Assembly: GCA_006742785.1 (NCBI GenBank)
Contig: AP019755.1
Location: forward strand, 1,240,001 to 1,304,000
Source of the DNA: Nitrosomonas stercoris
Lineage (GTDB): Bacteria > Pseudomonadota > Gammaproteobacteria > Burkholderiales > Nitrosomonadaceae
DNA: 64,000 bases
Reading direction: 5' to 3'
The notes beneath the pieces were generated by a model. The model was not told the origin of the DNA. It was given only the letters and a program-made list of their open reading frames with translations, and made no database searches. Every line of letters starts with the position of its first letter. Position 1 is the first letter of the stretch. A program made the position numbers and the translations under genes. Shown here piece by piece: positions 1 through 9,408 of the stretch.

Positions 1-2607
1 GCTTCACCAACACGTGAGCTGCTGATTGAAGAATCGGTGATCGGCTGGAAGGAGTTTGAGATGGAAGTTATCCGTGATAAGAAGGATAACTGCATCATTG
101 TCTGCTCCATTGAAAATGTCGATCCGATGGGGGTGCATACGGGTGATTCTATTACAGTAGCGCCGGCTCAAACCTTAACAGACAAAGAATATCAGCGTAT
201 GTGCGCTGCTTCTATTGCGATATTGCGCGAGATTGGGGTGGAAGCAGGTGGGTCTAATGTCCAGTTTGCGATCAATCCTGACAATGGCGATATGTTGGTG
301 ATTGAAATGAACCCGCGGGTATCACGTTCCTCTGCGTTAGCTTCAAAGGCCACTGGTTTTCCTATCGCCAAAATTTCAGCCAAATTAGCTGTCGGATATA
401 CCTTGGATGAATTGGATAACGATATAGTGGGTGGGGTGATCCCAGCTGCGTTTGAACCTACTATTGATTATATCGTCACCAAAATACCACGTTTTGCGTT
501 TGAAAAATTCCCACGAGCAAATGATCGCTTAACGACGCAGATGAAATCTGTGGGTGAGGTGATGGCGATTGGCCGCACTTTCCAGGAGTCTTTGCAAAAA
601 GCGTTACGAGGATTGGAAATTGGTGTCAATGGATTAGACGAAAAAACGACAGATATAGAAACAATTAAAGCAGAATTGGGGCATCCAGGACCAGAACGAT
701 TATGGTATGTAGCAGATGCTTTTCGTTGTCATATTTCCTTTGATGAAATTCATGCGCTCACTCGTATTGATCCTTGGTTTTTGGCGCAAATTGAAGATTT
801 GGTACGGCAGGAGCGAGTACTTACAGGTAAAAAATTATCTGTATTAACACGGGGTGAGCTGTATCAGTTAAAGCGTAATGGTTTTTCAGATCGACGTTTG
901 GCTACTTTGCTTGCTATTGATCAAGGTGAGGTGCGTGCTAGACGTCATCAGTTGGATCTACGTCCGGTTTATAAACGGGTTGACACTTGTGCTGCGGAAT
1001 TTGCCACACAAACAGTTTACATGTATTCAACCTATGAAGAAGAATGTGAATCTGATCCAACTGACAGAAAAAAAATTATAGTGCTGGGCGGCGGACCAAA
1101 TCGTATTGGCCAGGGGATTGAATTTGATTATTGTTGCGTACATGCAGCATTAGCGCTGCATGAAGATCAGTACGAAACCATTATGATTAACTGTAATCCT
1201 GAAACTGTTTCGACGGATTATGATATTTCGGATCGTTTGTATTTTGAGCCATTGACGCTAGAGGACGTACTTGAAATTGTCGCTGTAGAGAAACCGTTTG
1301 GTGTTATCGTGCAGTATGGTGGTCAGACTCCATTGAAGCTGGCACAAGAATTAGTAGAAAATGGCGTACCAATTATCGGTACCAGTTCAGATATGATTGA
1401 TTGTGCTGAAGATCGTGAACGCTTTCAGGTTATGCTGCAAACACTTGGTCTCAAGCAACCACCTAATTTTACTGCTCGTACCCCGGAAGAAGCACTGGCG
1501 GCAGCCGATGATATTGGTTATCCGCTAGTTGTGCGGCCAAGTTATGTATTAGGTGGCCGAGCCATGGAGATTGTCCATGAAGCGCTTGATCTGGAGCGCT
1601 ATATGCGGGAGGCAGTCAAAGTGTCAAATGATTCACCAGTATTATTGGATCATTATCTCAGTAATGCAATTGAGGTCGATGTCGATGCGGTGTTTGATGG
1701 AGAAAATATCCTGATTGGTGGCATTATGGAGCATATTGAACAGGCAGGTGTACATTCTGGTGATTCCGCTTGTTCGTTGCCCCCTTTTAGTCTCTCCAAT
1801 GCTTTACAGCAAGAATTACGACGACAAACCGAGGCGATGGCACGAGCGCTGAATGTTAGGGGGTTAATGAATGTTCAGTTTGCTATTCAAGATAATGTGG
1901 TTTATGTGTTGGAAGTGAATCCTCGGGCATCACGTACGGTGCCTTTTGTTTCCAAAGCAACAGGTTTGCCGTTGGCCAAGATTGCTGCGCGTTGTATGGC
2001 TGGACAAACCTTAGTTGACCAAGGAGTGATCGAGGAAGTTTATCCGACTCATTTTTCGGTAAAAGAGGCTGTTTTTCCATTTGCCAAGTTTTCTGGCGTT
2101 GATACCATACTTGGCCCAGAAATGAAATCAACTGGCGAAGTGATGGGAATTGGTAAAAACTTTGCTGAAGCATTCTTTAAATCACAGCTTGCAGCAGGTA
2201 TTCAATTGCCAGCTTCAGGAAATGTGTTTATTAGCGTGAAAGATGGTGACAAGCCAGAAGCAGTGTCAATTGCTGCTAAATTAATTGAGTTGGGATTTGC
2301 TGTTTATGCCACAAAAGGTACTGCAACCAATCTTGCCCAGGCAGGGTTATCAGTTGTGGCTGTCAATAAGGTGGCAGAAGGTCGCCCGCATATTGTTGAT
2401 ATGATCAAGAATGGTGAAATTGACTTAATTATCAATACAGTTTCCAATAAAAAAAGTGCTATTCGTGATTCGTATTCAATTCGGCGAGCGGCACTACAAG
2501 CCAGAATTACCTATTACACAACCGTTGCAGGTGCACGTGCTGCTTGTGTAGGCATGACCAATCGTCGAGAACTACAAGTTTATCGTTTGCAAAATCTCGC
2601 TTCCTAG
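1..2607 (+). CDS. carB: Carbamoyl-phosphate synthase large subunit (5' truncated)
   Basis: Large ATP-grasp subunit of carbamoyl-phosphate synthase, which makes carbamoyl phosphate from bicarbonate, ammonia (from the CarA glutaminase subunit) and two ATP for arginine and pyrimidine synthesis. The reading frame is open from base 1 and the first codons already read [12 protein letters not shown], inside the first ATP-grasp domain, so the start lies outside the window; about 868 codons are present of roughly 1,070 usual for the family, so about 200 N-terminal residues are missing. Visible: end of the first carboxyphosphate domain ([20 protein letters not shown]), the oligomerisation domain, the second ATP-grasp domain ([34 protein letters not shown]) and the C-terminal MGS-like allosteric domain from about residue 730 ([11 protein letters not shown]). 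A GTG at 37 is only an internal codon. greA follows 186 bp downstream, a common betaproteobacterial order (carAB-greA). Confidence 0.97.
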   Translation, partial: ASPTRELLIEESVIGWKEFEMEVIRDKKDNCIIVCSIENVDPMGVHTGDSITVAPAQTLTDKEYQRMCAASIAILREIGVEAGGSNVQFAINPDNGDMLVIEMNPRVSRSSALASKATGFPIAKISAKLAVGYTLDELDNDIVGGVIPAAFEPTIDYIVTKIPRFAFEKFPRANDRLTTQMKSVGEVMAIGRTFQESLQKALRGLEIGVNGLDEKTTDIETIKAELGHPGPERLWYVADAFRCHISFDEIHALTRIDPWFLAQIEDLVRQERVLTGKKLSVLTRGELYQLKRNGFSDRRLATLLAIDQGEVRARRHQLDLRPVYKRVDTCAAEFATQTVYMYSTYEEECESDPTDRKKIIVLGGGPNRIGQGIEFDYCCVHAALALHEDQYETIMINCNPETVSTDYDISDRLYFEPLTLEDVLEIVAVEKPFGVIVQYGGQTPLKLAQELVENGVPIIGTSSDMIDCAEDRERFQVMLQTLGLKQPPNFTARTPEEALAAADDIGYPLVVRPSYVLGGRAMEIVHEALDLERYMREAVKVSNDSPVLLDHYLSNAIEVDVDAVFDGENILIGGIMEHIEQAGVHSGDSACSLPPFSLSNALQQELRRQTEAMARALNVRGLMNVQFAIQDNVVYVLEVNPRASRTVPFVSKATGLPLAKIAARCMAGQTLVDQGVIEEVYPTHFSVKEAVFPFAKFSGVDTILGPEMKSTGEVMGIGKNFAEAFFKSQLAAGIQLPASGNVFISVKDGDKPEAVSIAAKLIELGFAVYATKGTATNLAQAGLSVVAVNKVAEGRPHIVDMIKNGEIDLIINTVSNKKSAIRDSYSIRRAALQARITYYTTVAGARAACVGMTNRRELQVYRLQNLAS

Positions 2608-2793
2608 GCAACAATGCCTCTGCACGGATTAGCTTTCACGTGGCAATTGGCGCAGATTTTCTCCAGAAATTTCTTAAGTATTATCTAAGTATCACATTCC
2701 TTATATTCTGTTAAGTACAGCAGCAATTTGTGAAATTAAAGCGGGCTGCTGAGTTCTTGTTTAACAATTTTTTGTAAAAAGAGAAATTAGGTT

Positions 2794-3270
2794 ATGAATG
2801 CTATTCCAATGACGCAAGCAGGCGCTGAAAAATTGCGTGCTGAATTAAATGAAATGAAAACTGTTCATCGTCCAGCAATTATTGCTGCAATTGCTGAAGC
2901 ACGCTCCCATGGTGACTTATCAGAAAATGCTGAATATGATGCAGCCAAAGAGAAGCAGGGATTCATAGAGGGACGTATTGCGGAACTGGAAAGCAAGTTA
3001 TCTAATGTGCAGATTATTGATCCTGCTACATTAAATGCAGATGGCGCGTGTGTGTTTGGCGCTACGGTTGATCTACTCGATCTAGATGCAGATAAGGAAG
3101 TAACTTATCAAATTGTGGGGGATGATGAAGCTAATATTAAAGAGAATAAAATTTCAATTAGCTCCCCTGTTGCACGCGCACTAATTGGTAAATATGCGGG
3201 AGATGTTGCTGAGGTCCAGGCGCCCGCAGGTATTCGAGAATATGAAATACTGGCAGTGAGATATATTTGA
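2794..3270 (+). CDS. greA: Transcription elongation factor GreA
   Basis: GreA rescues backtracked RNA polymerase by stimulating cleavage of the nascent RNA 3' end. The 158-residue length is exactly typical. The N-terminal coiled coil (about residues 5-75) carries the acidic tip sequence [15 protein letters not shown], whose Asp and Glu coordinate the catalytic Mg ion; the C-terminal FKBP-like domain contains [17 protein letters not shown] start with a purine-rich AGAGAAATTAG leader. It sits behind carB in the same direction with a 186-bp gap that shows no clear terminator, so co-transcription is possible. It converges with the L,D-transpeptidase gene, and the shared 3' space holds a 13-bp hairpin. 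Confidence 0.96.
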   Translation: MNAIPMTQAGAEKLRAELNEMKTVHRPAIIAAIAEARSHGDLSENAEYDAAKEKQGFIEGRIAELESKLSNVQIIDPATLNADGACVFGATVDLLDLDADKEVTYQIVGDDEANIKENKISISSPVARALIGKYAGDVAEVQAPAGIREYEILAVRYI

Positions 3271-3360
3271 TATTTGTTGGGCAATCTTTGGAAAGAAATA
3301 TTAGTTCGAGATAAAAAACCGATACAAAATTTTGTATGTAATGATAATTTTTTAGAGATC

Positions 3361-3392
3361 ACCCACCTTAATCTTCTGAGATTAAGGTGGGT
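3361..3392. terminator. Perfect 13-bp hairpin between convergent greA and L,D-transpeptidase genes
   Basis: ACCCACCTTAATC (3361-3373) and GATTAAGGTGGGT (3380-3392) are exact reverse complements around a 6-base loop. The element includes the TAA stop and last codons of the minus-strand transpeptidase gene. There is no clean T tract on either side (on the minus strand the stem is followed by GATCTCTAAAAAATT), so it may act as a bidirectional barrier or a 3'-end stabiliser rather than a classical intrinsic terminator. Confidence 0.5.
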
Positions 3393-4333
3393 ATGCCGTT
3401 TCTGGCTTGAATTGCAGTACGTAGCGCTTCTTGGTTGATCTTGACATTATGTATCACGTTACCATGGCGATCTTTAGTAGTTTCTTCGAGGAATTGATTA
3501 ATAGTGTGATAGATTTCCTGTTCAAATTCGCTGGATTCGATAGCTTCTTCTTCAAGCGGAGGATGCAGTTCGATATATAAAAGATTACCTGACCATCCTA
3601 ATTTGATGGGTTGGTTGACTATTTGCACGGATGTGCCGACAGGAATCAAGTGGAATAGTTTTTCAATATCTTCCGGGTACAAACGCATACAACCATGTGT
3701 AACGCGCATGCCAACGCCAAGTGGTTTATTGGTGCCGTGGATAAGATATCCTGGTAAGCCTAAATAGAGTGCATATTGTCCGAGCGGGTTATCTGGGCCG
3801 GCTGGCACGACGTCTGGCAACGGAGGCCTGCCATCTTCTATTGCTTCTTTTCGTAGTGATTGAGGTGGAGTCCAGGTCGGATCTTTTTTCTTTCTGATAA
3901 TAGTTGTTTTTCCCATAGGGGTATTCCAATCCATTCTGCCAACACTAACGGGGTGAGTGACAATTTCCGGTTTTTGTCCTTTGGTTGGCTTGGGAAAGTA
4001 GTAGAGACGCATTTCTGGAAGATTGATCACAAGTCCGGTACGTTCTGCTTGCGGAATAATGAACCGTAATGGCAAAACAACCTTTTCGCCATCTTGAGGT
4101 AGCCATCGATCCACATTTGGGTTGGCTAGTACTATTTCGTCCTGACCAATACCGTAATGGCGAGCAACATCAAGTAGAGTGTCAGCACGACTGACTTCAA
4201 TTACTTGGATTTGGCCAAAAATATCGATATCGTCAGGTGGGCGTACCCAATTACTAGCGTAAGTACAAGATATGAATAATAACGTTGTGAATGTCAGACA
4301 GTATTGTAACCAGCTCATTTTAAGTTTTCGCAT
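3368..4333 (-). CDS. L,D-transpeptidase with LysM-like domain (ErfK/YbiS/YcfS family)
   Basis: Periplasmic YkuD-fold cysteine transpeptidase that makes 3-3 peptidoglycan cross-links or anchors proteins to the wall. With the chosen ATG the protein is 321 residues. It starts MRKLKMSWLQYC and has a hydrophobic signal segment ending near CTYAS. A LysM-like stretch follows (IEVSRADTLLDVARHYGIGQDEIVLANP), then the YkuD domain with LIHGTNKP and the catalytic THGCMRL motif (His and Cys present). The frame stays open upstream to 4444; a start at 4369 preceded by AGAAGAGG is an alternative but would give an unusually long n-region. FISC before the cleavage region is a poor lipobox, so I favour signal peptidase I. 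It is monocistronic, convergent with greA, and the stop codon lies inside a perfect hairpin. Confidence 0.88.
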   Translation of the reverse strand: MRKLKMSWLQYCLTFTTLLFISCTYASNWVRPPDDIDIFGQIQVIEVSRADTLLDVARHYGIGQDEIVLANPNVDRWLPQDGEKVVLPLRFIIPQAERTGLVINLPEMRLYYFPKPTKGQKPEIVTHPVSVGRMDWNTPMGKTTIIRKKKDPTWTPPQSLRKEAIEDGRPPLPDVVPAGPDNPLGQYALYLGLPGYLIHGTNKPLGVGMRVTHGCMRLYPEDIEKLFHLIPVGTSVQIVNQPIKLGWSGNLLYIELHPPLEEEAIESSEFEQEIYHTINQFLEETTKDRHGNVIHNVKINQEALRTAIQARNGIPTLISED

Positions 4334-4975
4334 ATTATGCTGTTTTACTTCACATTGTGTGGCAAGCATCATACCTCTTCTCATCCTAACAATTAGAGCT
4401 TCTATAATAATAGATAAAAATGAGGATATATTAGTCATTTGCAATGATTTGTCGCATGAATTACTCGCTTAAGAATCTGCTCACCATCTCACTGAAAAAC
4501 ATATTACGATGTTAAGGCTGAGCTAACATGCTCATGCACTTTGAGCATAGTTGCGCTTTCTCATCCAGTCTTGCTTGGTATTGCCTTTTTTTGATTAGAA
4601 TTTTGAACATATTCCAAGACTCGTTGATTAGTGAAGTATGCTGATGTAATGTTGCGATACTGCAACGATTGTTCTTATAAAAGAAAGAATTGTGCACTAT
4701 TTATACGTCAAACTTTGTTTATGTGGAATATACACGTATATCATTTTGGATTAATGATACAAAATTGTTGTTATTAAGCAACATGTGACGTAACCTAATC
4801 TTGACAGTTAAACGATGCTTCTATAAGCTCGCTGCCCATATATATTATGAAGCGATTATGGTGTGAAATAATTGAGATAGGTATCTGATTGTTTTGATTA
4901 AATCAATTAATTATTCAAATTTGTACGCTTCGTCTGTTCAGCGAGTTGGCCGTAAAATATTTCTAGGGGAAGATT
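4334..4975. other. 640-bp AT-rich intergenic region between divergent genes
   Basis: No convincing gene: the one longer frame (61 codons on the minus strand) has no recognisable protein character. The region must hold promoters for the L,D-transpeptidase (minus) and for the lipid cluster (plus). A 7-bp inverted repeat TATCATT/AATGATA with a 7-base spacer lies at 4740-4760 and could be an operator. A perfect TTGACA lies at 4801. The downstream TTG start at 4976 has a strong AGGGGA Shine-Dalgarno sequence. Confidence 0.5.
4801..4827 (+). promoter_or_regulatory. Candidate sigma-70 promoter for the acyl-AMP ligase operon
   Basis: TTGACA at 4801-4806 and TATAAG at 4822-4827, with a spacer of only 15 bases. 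The -35 is perfect but the spacing is short, so this is tentative. It would leave a leader of about 140 bases before the TTG start at 4976. Confidence 0.3.
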
Positions 4976-6808
4976 TTGAGTTCGATAATAGCCAAGTTGG
5001 GTGCTCTACCACTACAAGAAGGTAATTCCCTATCTTCCAGAGCAAGTATTGTATCAGCAACGCCCACAATCAATTTGTTGAGCCAAAGAAGGGCTGATTT
5101 TAAAACCTTGGTGGAGTCGCTTGAGTATGCAGCACAAGGAGAAACCGGTTACAATTTTTATGATGCTAGAGGTAATCTTAAATCTGTGCTTGCGTATAAA
5201 GATTTATGCGCTAATTCGAAAGTAATTGCGAGACGACTTGCAGGTTTCAATCTAGCGCGCGGTAGTCGTGTTGCTCTGATTGCTGATACAACGCCTGAGT
5301 TTGTTGAATTATTTTTTGCCTGCCGATTTGCCGGATTGGTTCCGTTTGCTATGCCGGTGCCTATTAATCTCGGTAGCCATGCAATTTATGTACAACAACT
5401 AAAAGGCATGCTTGTTAGCAGCCAAGCAAGTATTGCAGTGGCTAACCTTGATTTTGTTGAGCTGCTTAATGAAGTAGTGGGTGACTTGGGTGACTCTAAC
5501 GAGCTCAAATGGAGCGGCACTCCTGAACAACTCAATATGTTACCTGAAATTGATATTGAGTTTGCGCCGAATACTCCGGATGAAACAGCCTACTTGCAGT
5601 TTACTTCCGGAAGTACCCGCTTGCCCAGAGGTGTTGTGATTACTGAGCGCGCATTAATGACCAATTTACGCGGTATTGTGTGTAATGGTCTTGATGTGAG
5701 ATCTGGTGATCGATGTGCTTCGTGGTTACCTTTCTATCATGACATGGGGTTAGTTGGCTTAGTGCTTGCGCCTTTGGCTGCCCAATTGTCTGTCGATTAC
5801 CTCGCTACTCGTGATTTTGCTGTTCGTCCTCTCCAATGGCTTAAGTTAATCAGCCGTAATCGTTGTACCATTGCTTTTAGCCAACCCTTTGGCCTCAAAT
5901 TATGCACCTTGCGTGCACGTGATTCTGATTTGGCTGATTTGGATTTGAGTTGCTGGCGTGCGGCGGGTGTCGGAGCTGAAATGATTCGGTTGGAGGTATT
6001 AAAAAAATTCGCGGATAAATTTGCGGCAGCAAAGTTTGATGAACGTGCTTTCCTGCCTTGCTATGGTTTGGCTGAGTCGACGTTGGCTGTTTCATTTCCA
6101 AAGCTTGGTCAGGGTGCGAAAAGTATACGTGTAGATGCTAAGACTTTAATCGAGAAAAAGGTAGCGATAAGAATTCAGGTAGATGGTAGAAAATGCAATG
6201 AATTTGTAAATTGTGGTAATCCACTTCCAGACCATCAAATCAAAATTGTTGATGATGCAAATCAAGAAGTACCTAGCTTGTCGGTGGGAAGTGTCCTTGT
6301 CAAAGGGGATAGCATCATGAGCGGTTACTTTAATAATAGTGAGGAAACAGCCAAGGCAATCAGTTCAGATGGCTGGCTAGATACAGGTGATATTGGCTTC
6401 TTGTTTGAGGGTGATTTATATATCACAGGCCGGAGAACAGATGTCATTATTATTAATGGCAGAAATATTCGAGCACAAGATGTTGAAGAGTTAGCTGAAC
6501 AGCAACCGGAAGTGAGAACACGCGAAGCTTCTGCTTTTGGAGTGAATAATGAGGATGGTTCAACGTCAATAGTATTAGTTGTGGAGTGTAGATTGGCTTC
6601 AGCAACTGATAGGCAAGCACTCATTAACAGGCTTCAACAAATGGTATATATGGCATTTGGGGTAAGTTGTATCGTTGAACTGGTTCCTCCACATACATTG
6701 CCACGTACATCATCAGGTAAATTATCACGTTTTGCAGCGCGGCAAGGTTTTTTGAAACGTGCGAGTATAGATCAGCCTACAGAAACAGTAACTTATACAG
6801 CCGGTTGA
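4976..6808 (+). CDS. Fatty-acyl-AMP ligase / acyl-ACP synthetase of a ceramide-type cluster
   Basis: ANL-superfamily adenylating enzyme that activates a fatty acid as acyl-AMP and probably loads it on the carrier protein encoded three genes down. The 610 residues fit. The P-loop motif near residues 205-218 reads FTSGSTRLPRGV, with Arg where acyl-CoA ligases usually have Lys; this SGSTRxPRG form, the YGLAESTLAVSF motif and TGRRTDVIIINGRNIRAQDVE-type sequence near residue 490 point to the FAAL branch (acyl-AMP to ACP) rather than ordinary FadD. The C-terminal lysine is seen in PRTSSGKLSR. TTG start with AGGGGA about 7 bases upstream; no ATG fits as well. It is the first gene of a same-strand set with an SDR reductase, ACP and serine-palmitoyltransferase-like enzyme, matching the Caulobacter ceramide genes in content. 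Exact acyl substrate unknown. Confidence 0.85.
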   Translation: MSSIIAKLGALPLQEGNSLSSRASIVSATPTINLLSQRRADFKTLVESLEYAAQGETGYNFYDARGNLKSVLAYKDLCANSKVIARRLAGFNLARGSRVALIADTTPEFVELFFACRFAGLVPFAMPVPINLGSHAIYVQQLKGMLVSSQASIAVANLDFVELLNEVVGDLGDSNELKWSGTPEQLNMLPEIDIEFAPNTPDETAYLQFTSGSTRLPRGVVITERALMTNLRGIVCNGLDVRSGDRCASWLPFYHDMGLVGLVLAPLAAQLSVDYLATRDFAVRPLQWLKLISRNRCTIAFSQPFGLKLCTLRARDSDLADLDLSCWRAAGVGAEMIRLEVLKKFADKFAAAKFDERAFLPCYGLAESTLAVSFPKLGQGAKSIRVDAKTLIEKKVAIRIQVDGRKCNEFVNCGNPLPDHQIKIVDDANQEVPSLSVGSVLVKGDSIMSGYFNNSEETAKAISSDGWLDTGDIGFLFEGDLYITGRRTDVIIINGRNIRAQDVEELAEQQPEVRTREASAFGVNNEDGSTSIVLVVECRLASATDRQALINRLQQMVYMAFGVSCIVELVPPHTLPRTSSGKLSRFAARQGFLKRASIDQPTETVTYTAG

Positions 6809-6884
6809 TTACTGTTCGTCTTATTGAGAAATATTTTTTCTCAGAGCAAGCACCTATTCCAAGTTTTCATTAGTATTATCCGCT

Positions 6885-7811
6885 ATGGTTAAGACTGTTG
6901 CGGTAACAGGAGCTACAGGATTTATCGGGAGTGCGCTTGTGGCAAAGTTGATTGCTACAGGGTGGCAAGTGCGCGCTTTAACGAGAGCTAGACAAGCTTC
7001 TTCACAAAAAAATGATGCATCTATAAGATGGATTTATGGAGATCTTGATTGTGACGGTGCGTTAAATGAACTTGTTTCTGGCGCTGAGGCTGTTGTACAT
7101 TGTGCTGGTGCCATCAGAGGGAAATCCTGGGCTGATTTTTATCAAACCAATGTGATTGGAACGCAGAATATATTAAGGGCAACCTCTAACTCTTCTTGCT
7201 CAAAATTCTTGCATATCTCTTCTCTAGCAGCGCGTGAACCTGCGCTTTCTTGGTATACTCAAAGTAAATTTGAAGCTGAGGCACAAGTTTCAAGTTTTTC
7301 TGAGAAGTTTGTTACAACAATATATCGACCAGCGGCGGTTTATGGCCCTGGTGACAAGGCAATGTTGCCTTTTTTTAAAGCAATGCGATATGGTGTATTG
7401 CCTGCTCCTGGAAATCCTGCTAATCGTTTTGGATTGATATATGTTGAGGATTTAGTTGCGGCAATTTGCTGTTGGCTGGAAGCAAAGCGCCCTGTAACAG
7501 GAGCTTATTCCATTGATGATGGCATGCCAGGCGGCTATGATTATCGGTTAGTGGCGGCGATAGCACAGCGTGTTTTACAAAAATCAGTACGCTGTCTCGC
7601 AATACCGATGAATAGCATGCAGATATTAGCCCATCTGAATTTATGGTTAGCTCGATTTTTTCGTTATGCTCCTGTGTTGACACCAGGAAAAATAAGAGAA
7701 CTACAACATCCAGATTGGACTTGTGATATTACTCCTTTGAAAAAAGAATTGATTGACTGGTACCCATCTTATAAATTGGAGATGGTGTTACTAGATTTAG
7801 TTAGAATATAA
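6885..7811 (+). CDS. NAD-dependent epimerase/dehydratase (extended SDR), CerR-like candidate
   Basis: Extended short-chain dehydrogenase of 308 residues. The N-terminal Rossmann motif VAVTGATGFIGSAL (residues 5-18) binds NAD(P); DLDCD-type acidic residues follow beta-strand 3; the catalytic pair is in WYTQSKFEAE (YxxxK), and the substrate-loop motif YRPAAVYGPGDKAMLP is typical of the epimerase/dehydratase branch. Lying between an acyl-AMP ligase and an ACP plus serine-palmitoyltransferase-like gene, it corresponds to CerR, which reduces the 3-keto group of the ceramide intermediate in Caulobacter. That role is inferred from context; sugar or steroid-type substrates cannot be excluded from sequence alone. 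ATG start, no strong Shine-Dalgarno; 76 bp after the ligase gene. Confidence 0.75.
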   Translation: MVKTVAVTGATGFIGSALVAKLIATGWQVRALTRARQASSQKNDASIRWIYGDLDCDGALNELVSGAEAVVHCAGAIRGKSWADFYQTNVIGTQNILRATSNSSCSKFLHISSLAAREPALSWYTQSKFEAEAQVSSFSEKFVTTIYRPAAVYGPGDKAMLPFFKAMRYGVLPAPGNPANRFGLIYVEDLVAAICCWLEAKRPVTGAYSIDDGMPGGYDYRLVAAIAQRVLQKSVRCLAIPMNSMQILAHLNLWLARFFRYAPVLTPGKIRELQHPDWTCDITPLKKELIDWYPSYKLEMVLLDLVRI

Positions 7812-7931
7812 TCAATTTTTATTTTGTAGCATGTATAAATAATTGTTCCCCTTCCTCAATCCGACGCATGATCTGTGTTGCACTTTTAATCTCGAATAAA
7901 TTAATTAGTGAATTGTTCAAGCAATCAACTT

Positions 7932-8189
7932 ATGTCTGAAATAACACTAGAACAAATTACTGAGTTGCTTTGCCAGCAGCTGATTCAATTTACGAATAAT
8001 GATGAAGTAACGATCTCTTCGGAAACCAATCTCATCACGCATCTTGCAATTGATTCAATCAAGTTGCTGAATCTTGTTATGGAAATTGAGGATCATTTTG
8101 ATATATCAGTGCCATTGAATACGCTGGTCGATGTCCTGACGGTTCAGGATCTTGCTAATTTAATCTACAAAATTAAATCTTCACAATGA
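7932..8189 (+). CDS. Dedicated acyl carrier protein of the lipid cluster
   Basis: Small acidic carrier protein, 85 residues from the ATG at 7932. The 4'-phosphopantetheine attachment serine is in LAIDSIKLLNLVMEIED, where DSI replaces the DSL of housekeeping AcpP; the sequence is otherwise clearly unlike the acpP product encoded at 16262-16507. Four-helix ACP fold expected. The frame extends to a GTG at 7908, but the ATG gives a normal N-terminus. Its stop overlaps the next start (ATGA), so translation is probably coupled to the PLP enzyme, which suggests that this ACP delivers the acyl chain to it. In Caulobacter a separate ACP is needed for ceramide synthesis; by analogy this one carries the fatty acid for the ketosphinganine step. 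Confidence 0.85.
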   Translation: MSEITLEQITELLCQQLIQFTNNDEVTISSETNLITHLAIDSIKLLNLVMEIEDHFDISVPLNTLVDVLTVQDLANLIYKIKSSQ

Positions 8190-9373
8190 ATTTGCTGGAA
8201 AAACTAGATGCAGCTGCTGCGGCAAGAAAAGCGCAACTGCCAGAAGGATTGAGTGCTTTTGGTATTCCGATAGATGAAGCCTTTTCTGCAACGGAAGCTA
8301 GAATTGGGAAGCGTCGGGTATTAATGTTGGGTACAAATAATTATCTTGGACTGAGTTTTTCTTCGGAATGCAGGGATGCAGCACATGAAGCGATTGATCA
8401 GGAAGGCACGGGCACTACTGGTTCGCGAATGGCAAATGGTAATTATTATGGACATCGTGCGCTGGAACAAGAATTAGCTGAGTTTTATCATTGTCGTGAA
8501 TGTATCGTGTTTACAACAGGTTATCAGGCTAATTTAGGTACCATTTCTGGCTTAGTAGGTAGTGGTGATGTGGTATTGATTGATGGTGATGCCCACGCCA
8601 GTATTTATGATGGTTGCATTCTTAGTGGGGCGGATGTGATTCGCTTTCGTCATAATGATACGAATGATCTCGAAAAACGTCTACGTCGGCTGGGTGATCG
8701 TAGTAAAAATACGCTGATTATCATAGAAGGTATTTATAGTATGCTAGGTGATCAAGCTCCCTTGGCCGAAATAGTAAAATTGAAGAACGCTTACCACAGC
8801 ACATTATTGCTAGATGAAGCGCACTCATTGGGTGTGCTGGGAGAAACTGGACAAGGCTTGGTAGAAAAAACCGGCATGATTGATGAGGTTGATTTCATTA
8901 CTGGAACATTCAGTAAAAGTTTATGTGGAATCGGCGGTTTTTGTGTAAGTAGACATGCTCAACTTAATCAACTGCGATATATCAGTCATCCTTATATCTT
9001 TACCGCTTCTCCCTCACCAGCAACGATTGCATCCACTCGCGCCGCCTTAAAATTGTTACGTGATGGGCAGCTATTACGTAAGCAGTTATGGAAAAATGCT
9101 CAGCAACTTTACACTAGCCTGCAAGCAACTGGTTATGCTGTAGGTCCTCAGCCAAGCCCTATTGTCGCTGTGTTACTTGATAGTCCCAAACAAGCATTAG
9201 CTTTGTGGAATGGATTAATGGAACATGACATTTATGTAAATTTGGTATTACCCCCTGCTGCTCCAGAAGGAAAATCATTAATACGTTGTAGTGTAAATGC
9301 TGCACATACTTCTGAACAGATAGATCGAGTTTGTCAGGTTTTTACTGAGTTGCATACCGTCATCATGCAATAG
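8186..9373 (+). CDS. Serine palmitoyltransferase-like alpha-oxoamine synthase
   Basis: PLP-dependent fold-type I enzyme of the alpha-oxoamine synthase family (AONS, KBL, ALAS, SPT), 395 residues, condensing an amino acid with an acyl thioester with loss of CO2. Visible: GTNNYLGLS near residue 50, GDAHASIYDG near 135 (the stacking His), LLLDEAHSLGVLG near 208-220 (Asp and His for PLP) and the Schiff-base lysine K244 in TGTFSKSLCGIGGF. The TFSKS form is that of serine palmitoyltransferases; AONS and KBL usually have TLGK or TLSK followed by a different loop. No bio genes are nearby, and the dedicated ACP overlaps by four bases (ATGA). I infer 3-ketosphinganine formation from serine and an acyl-ACP. 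A role in biotin synthesis (BioF) is the main alternative and looks less likely. Confidence 0.8.
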   Translation: MNLLEKLDAAAAARKAQLPEGLSAFGIPIDEAFSATEARIGKRRVLMLGTNNYLGLSFSSECRDAAHEAIDQEGTGTTGSRMANGNYYGHRALEQELAEFYHCRECIVFTTGYQANLGTISGLVGSGDVVLIDGDAHASIYDGCILSGADVIRFRHNDTNDLEKRLRRLGDRSKNTLIIIEGIYSMLGDQAPLAEIVKLKNAYHSTLLLDEAHSLGVLGETGQGLVEKTGMIDEVDFITGTFSKSLCGIGGFCVSRHAQLNQLRYISHPYIFTASPSPATIASTRAALKLLRDGQLLRKQLWKNAQQLYTSLQATGYAVGPQPSPIVAVLLDSPKQALALWNGLMEHDIYVNLVLPPAAPEGKSLIRCSVNAAHTSEQIDRVCQVFTELHTVIMQ

Positions 9374-9408
9374 GTGAGCATGATAGTAGTTATAAAAACA
9401 TACCAAGA

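Noticed and set aside
1883..2173. Long open frame antisense to carB
   Set aside because: Shadow of the carB reading frame; low-complexity translation, no start signal and no family resemblance. The same applies to the antisense frames in czcC, metH, cca and gspF.
4512..4697. 61-codon minus-strand frame in the AT-rich gap
   Set aside because: No Shine-Dalgarno sequence, odd composition and no recognisable domain; chance frame.
8186..9373. BioF (8-amino-7-oxononanoate synthase) of biotin synthesis
   Set aside because: The TFSKS lysine motif, the dedicated ACP overlap and the absence of bioA/B/C/D nearby favour serine palmitoyltransferase.
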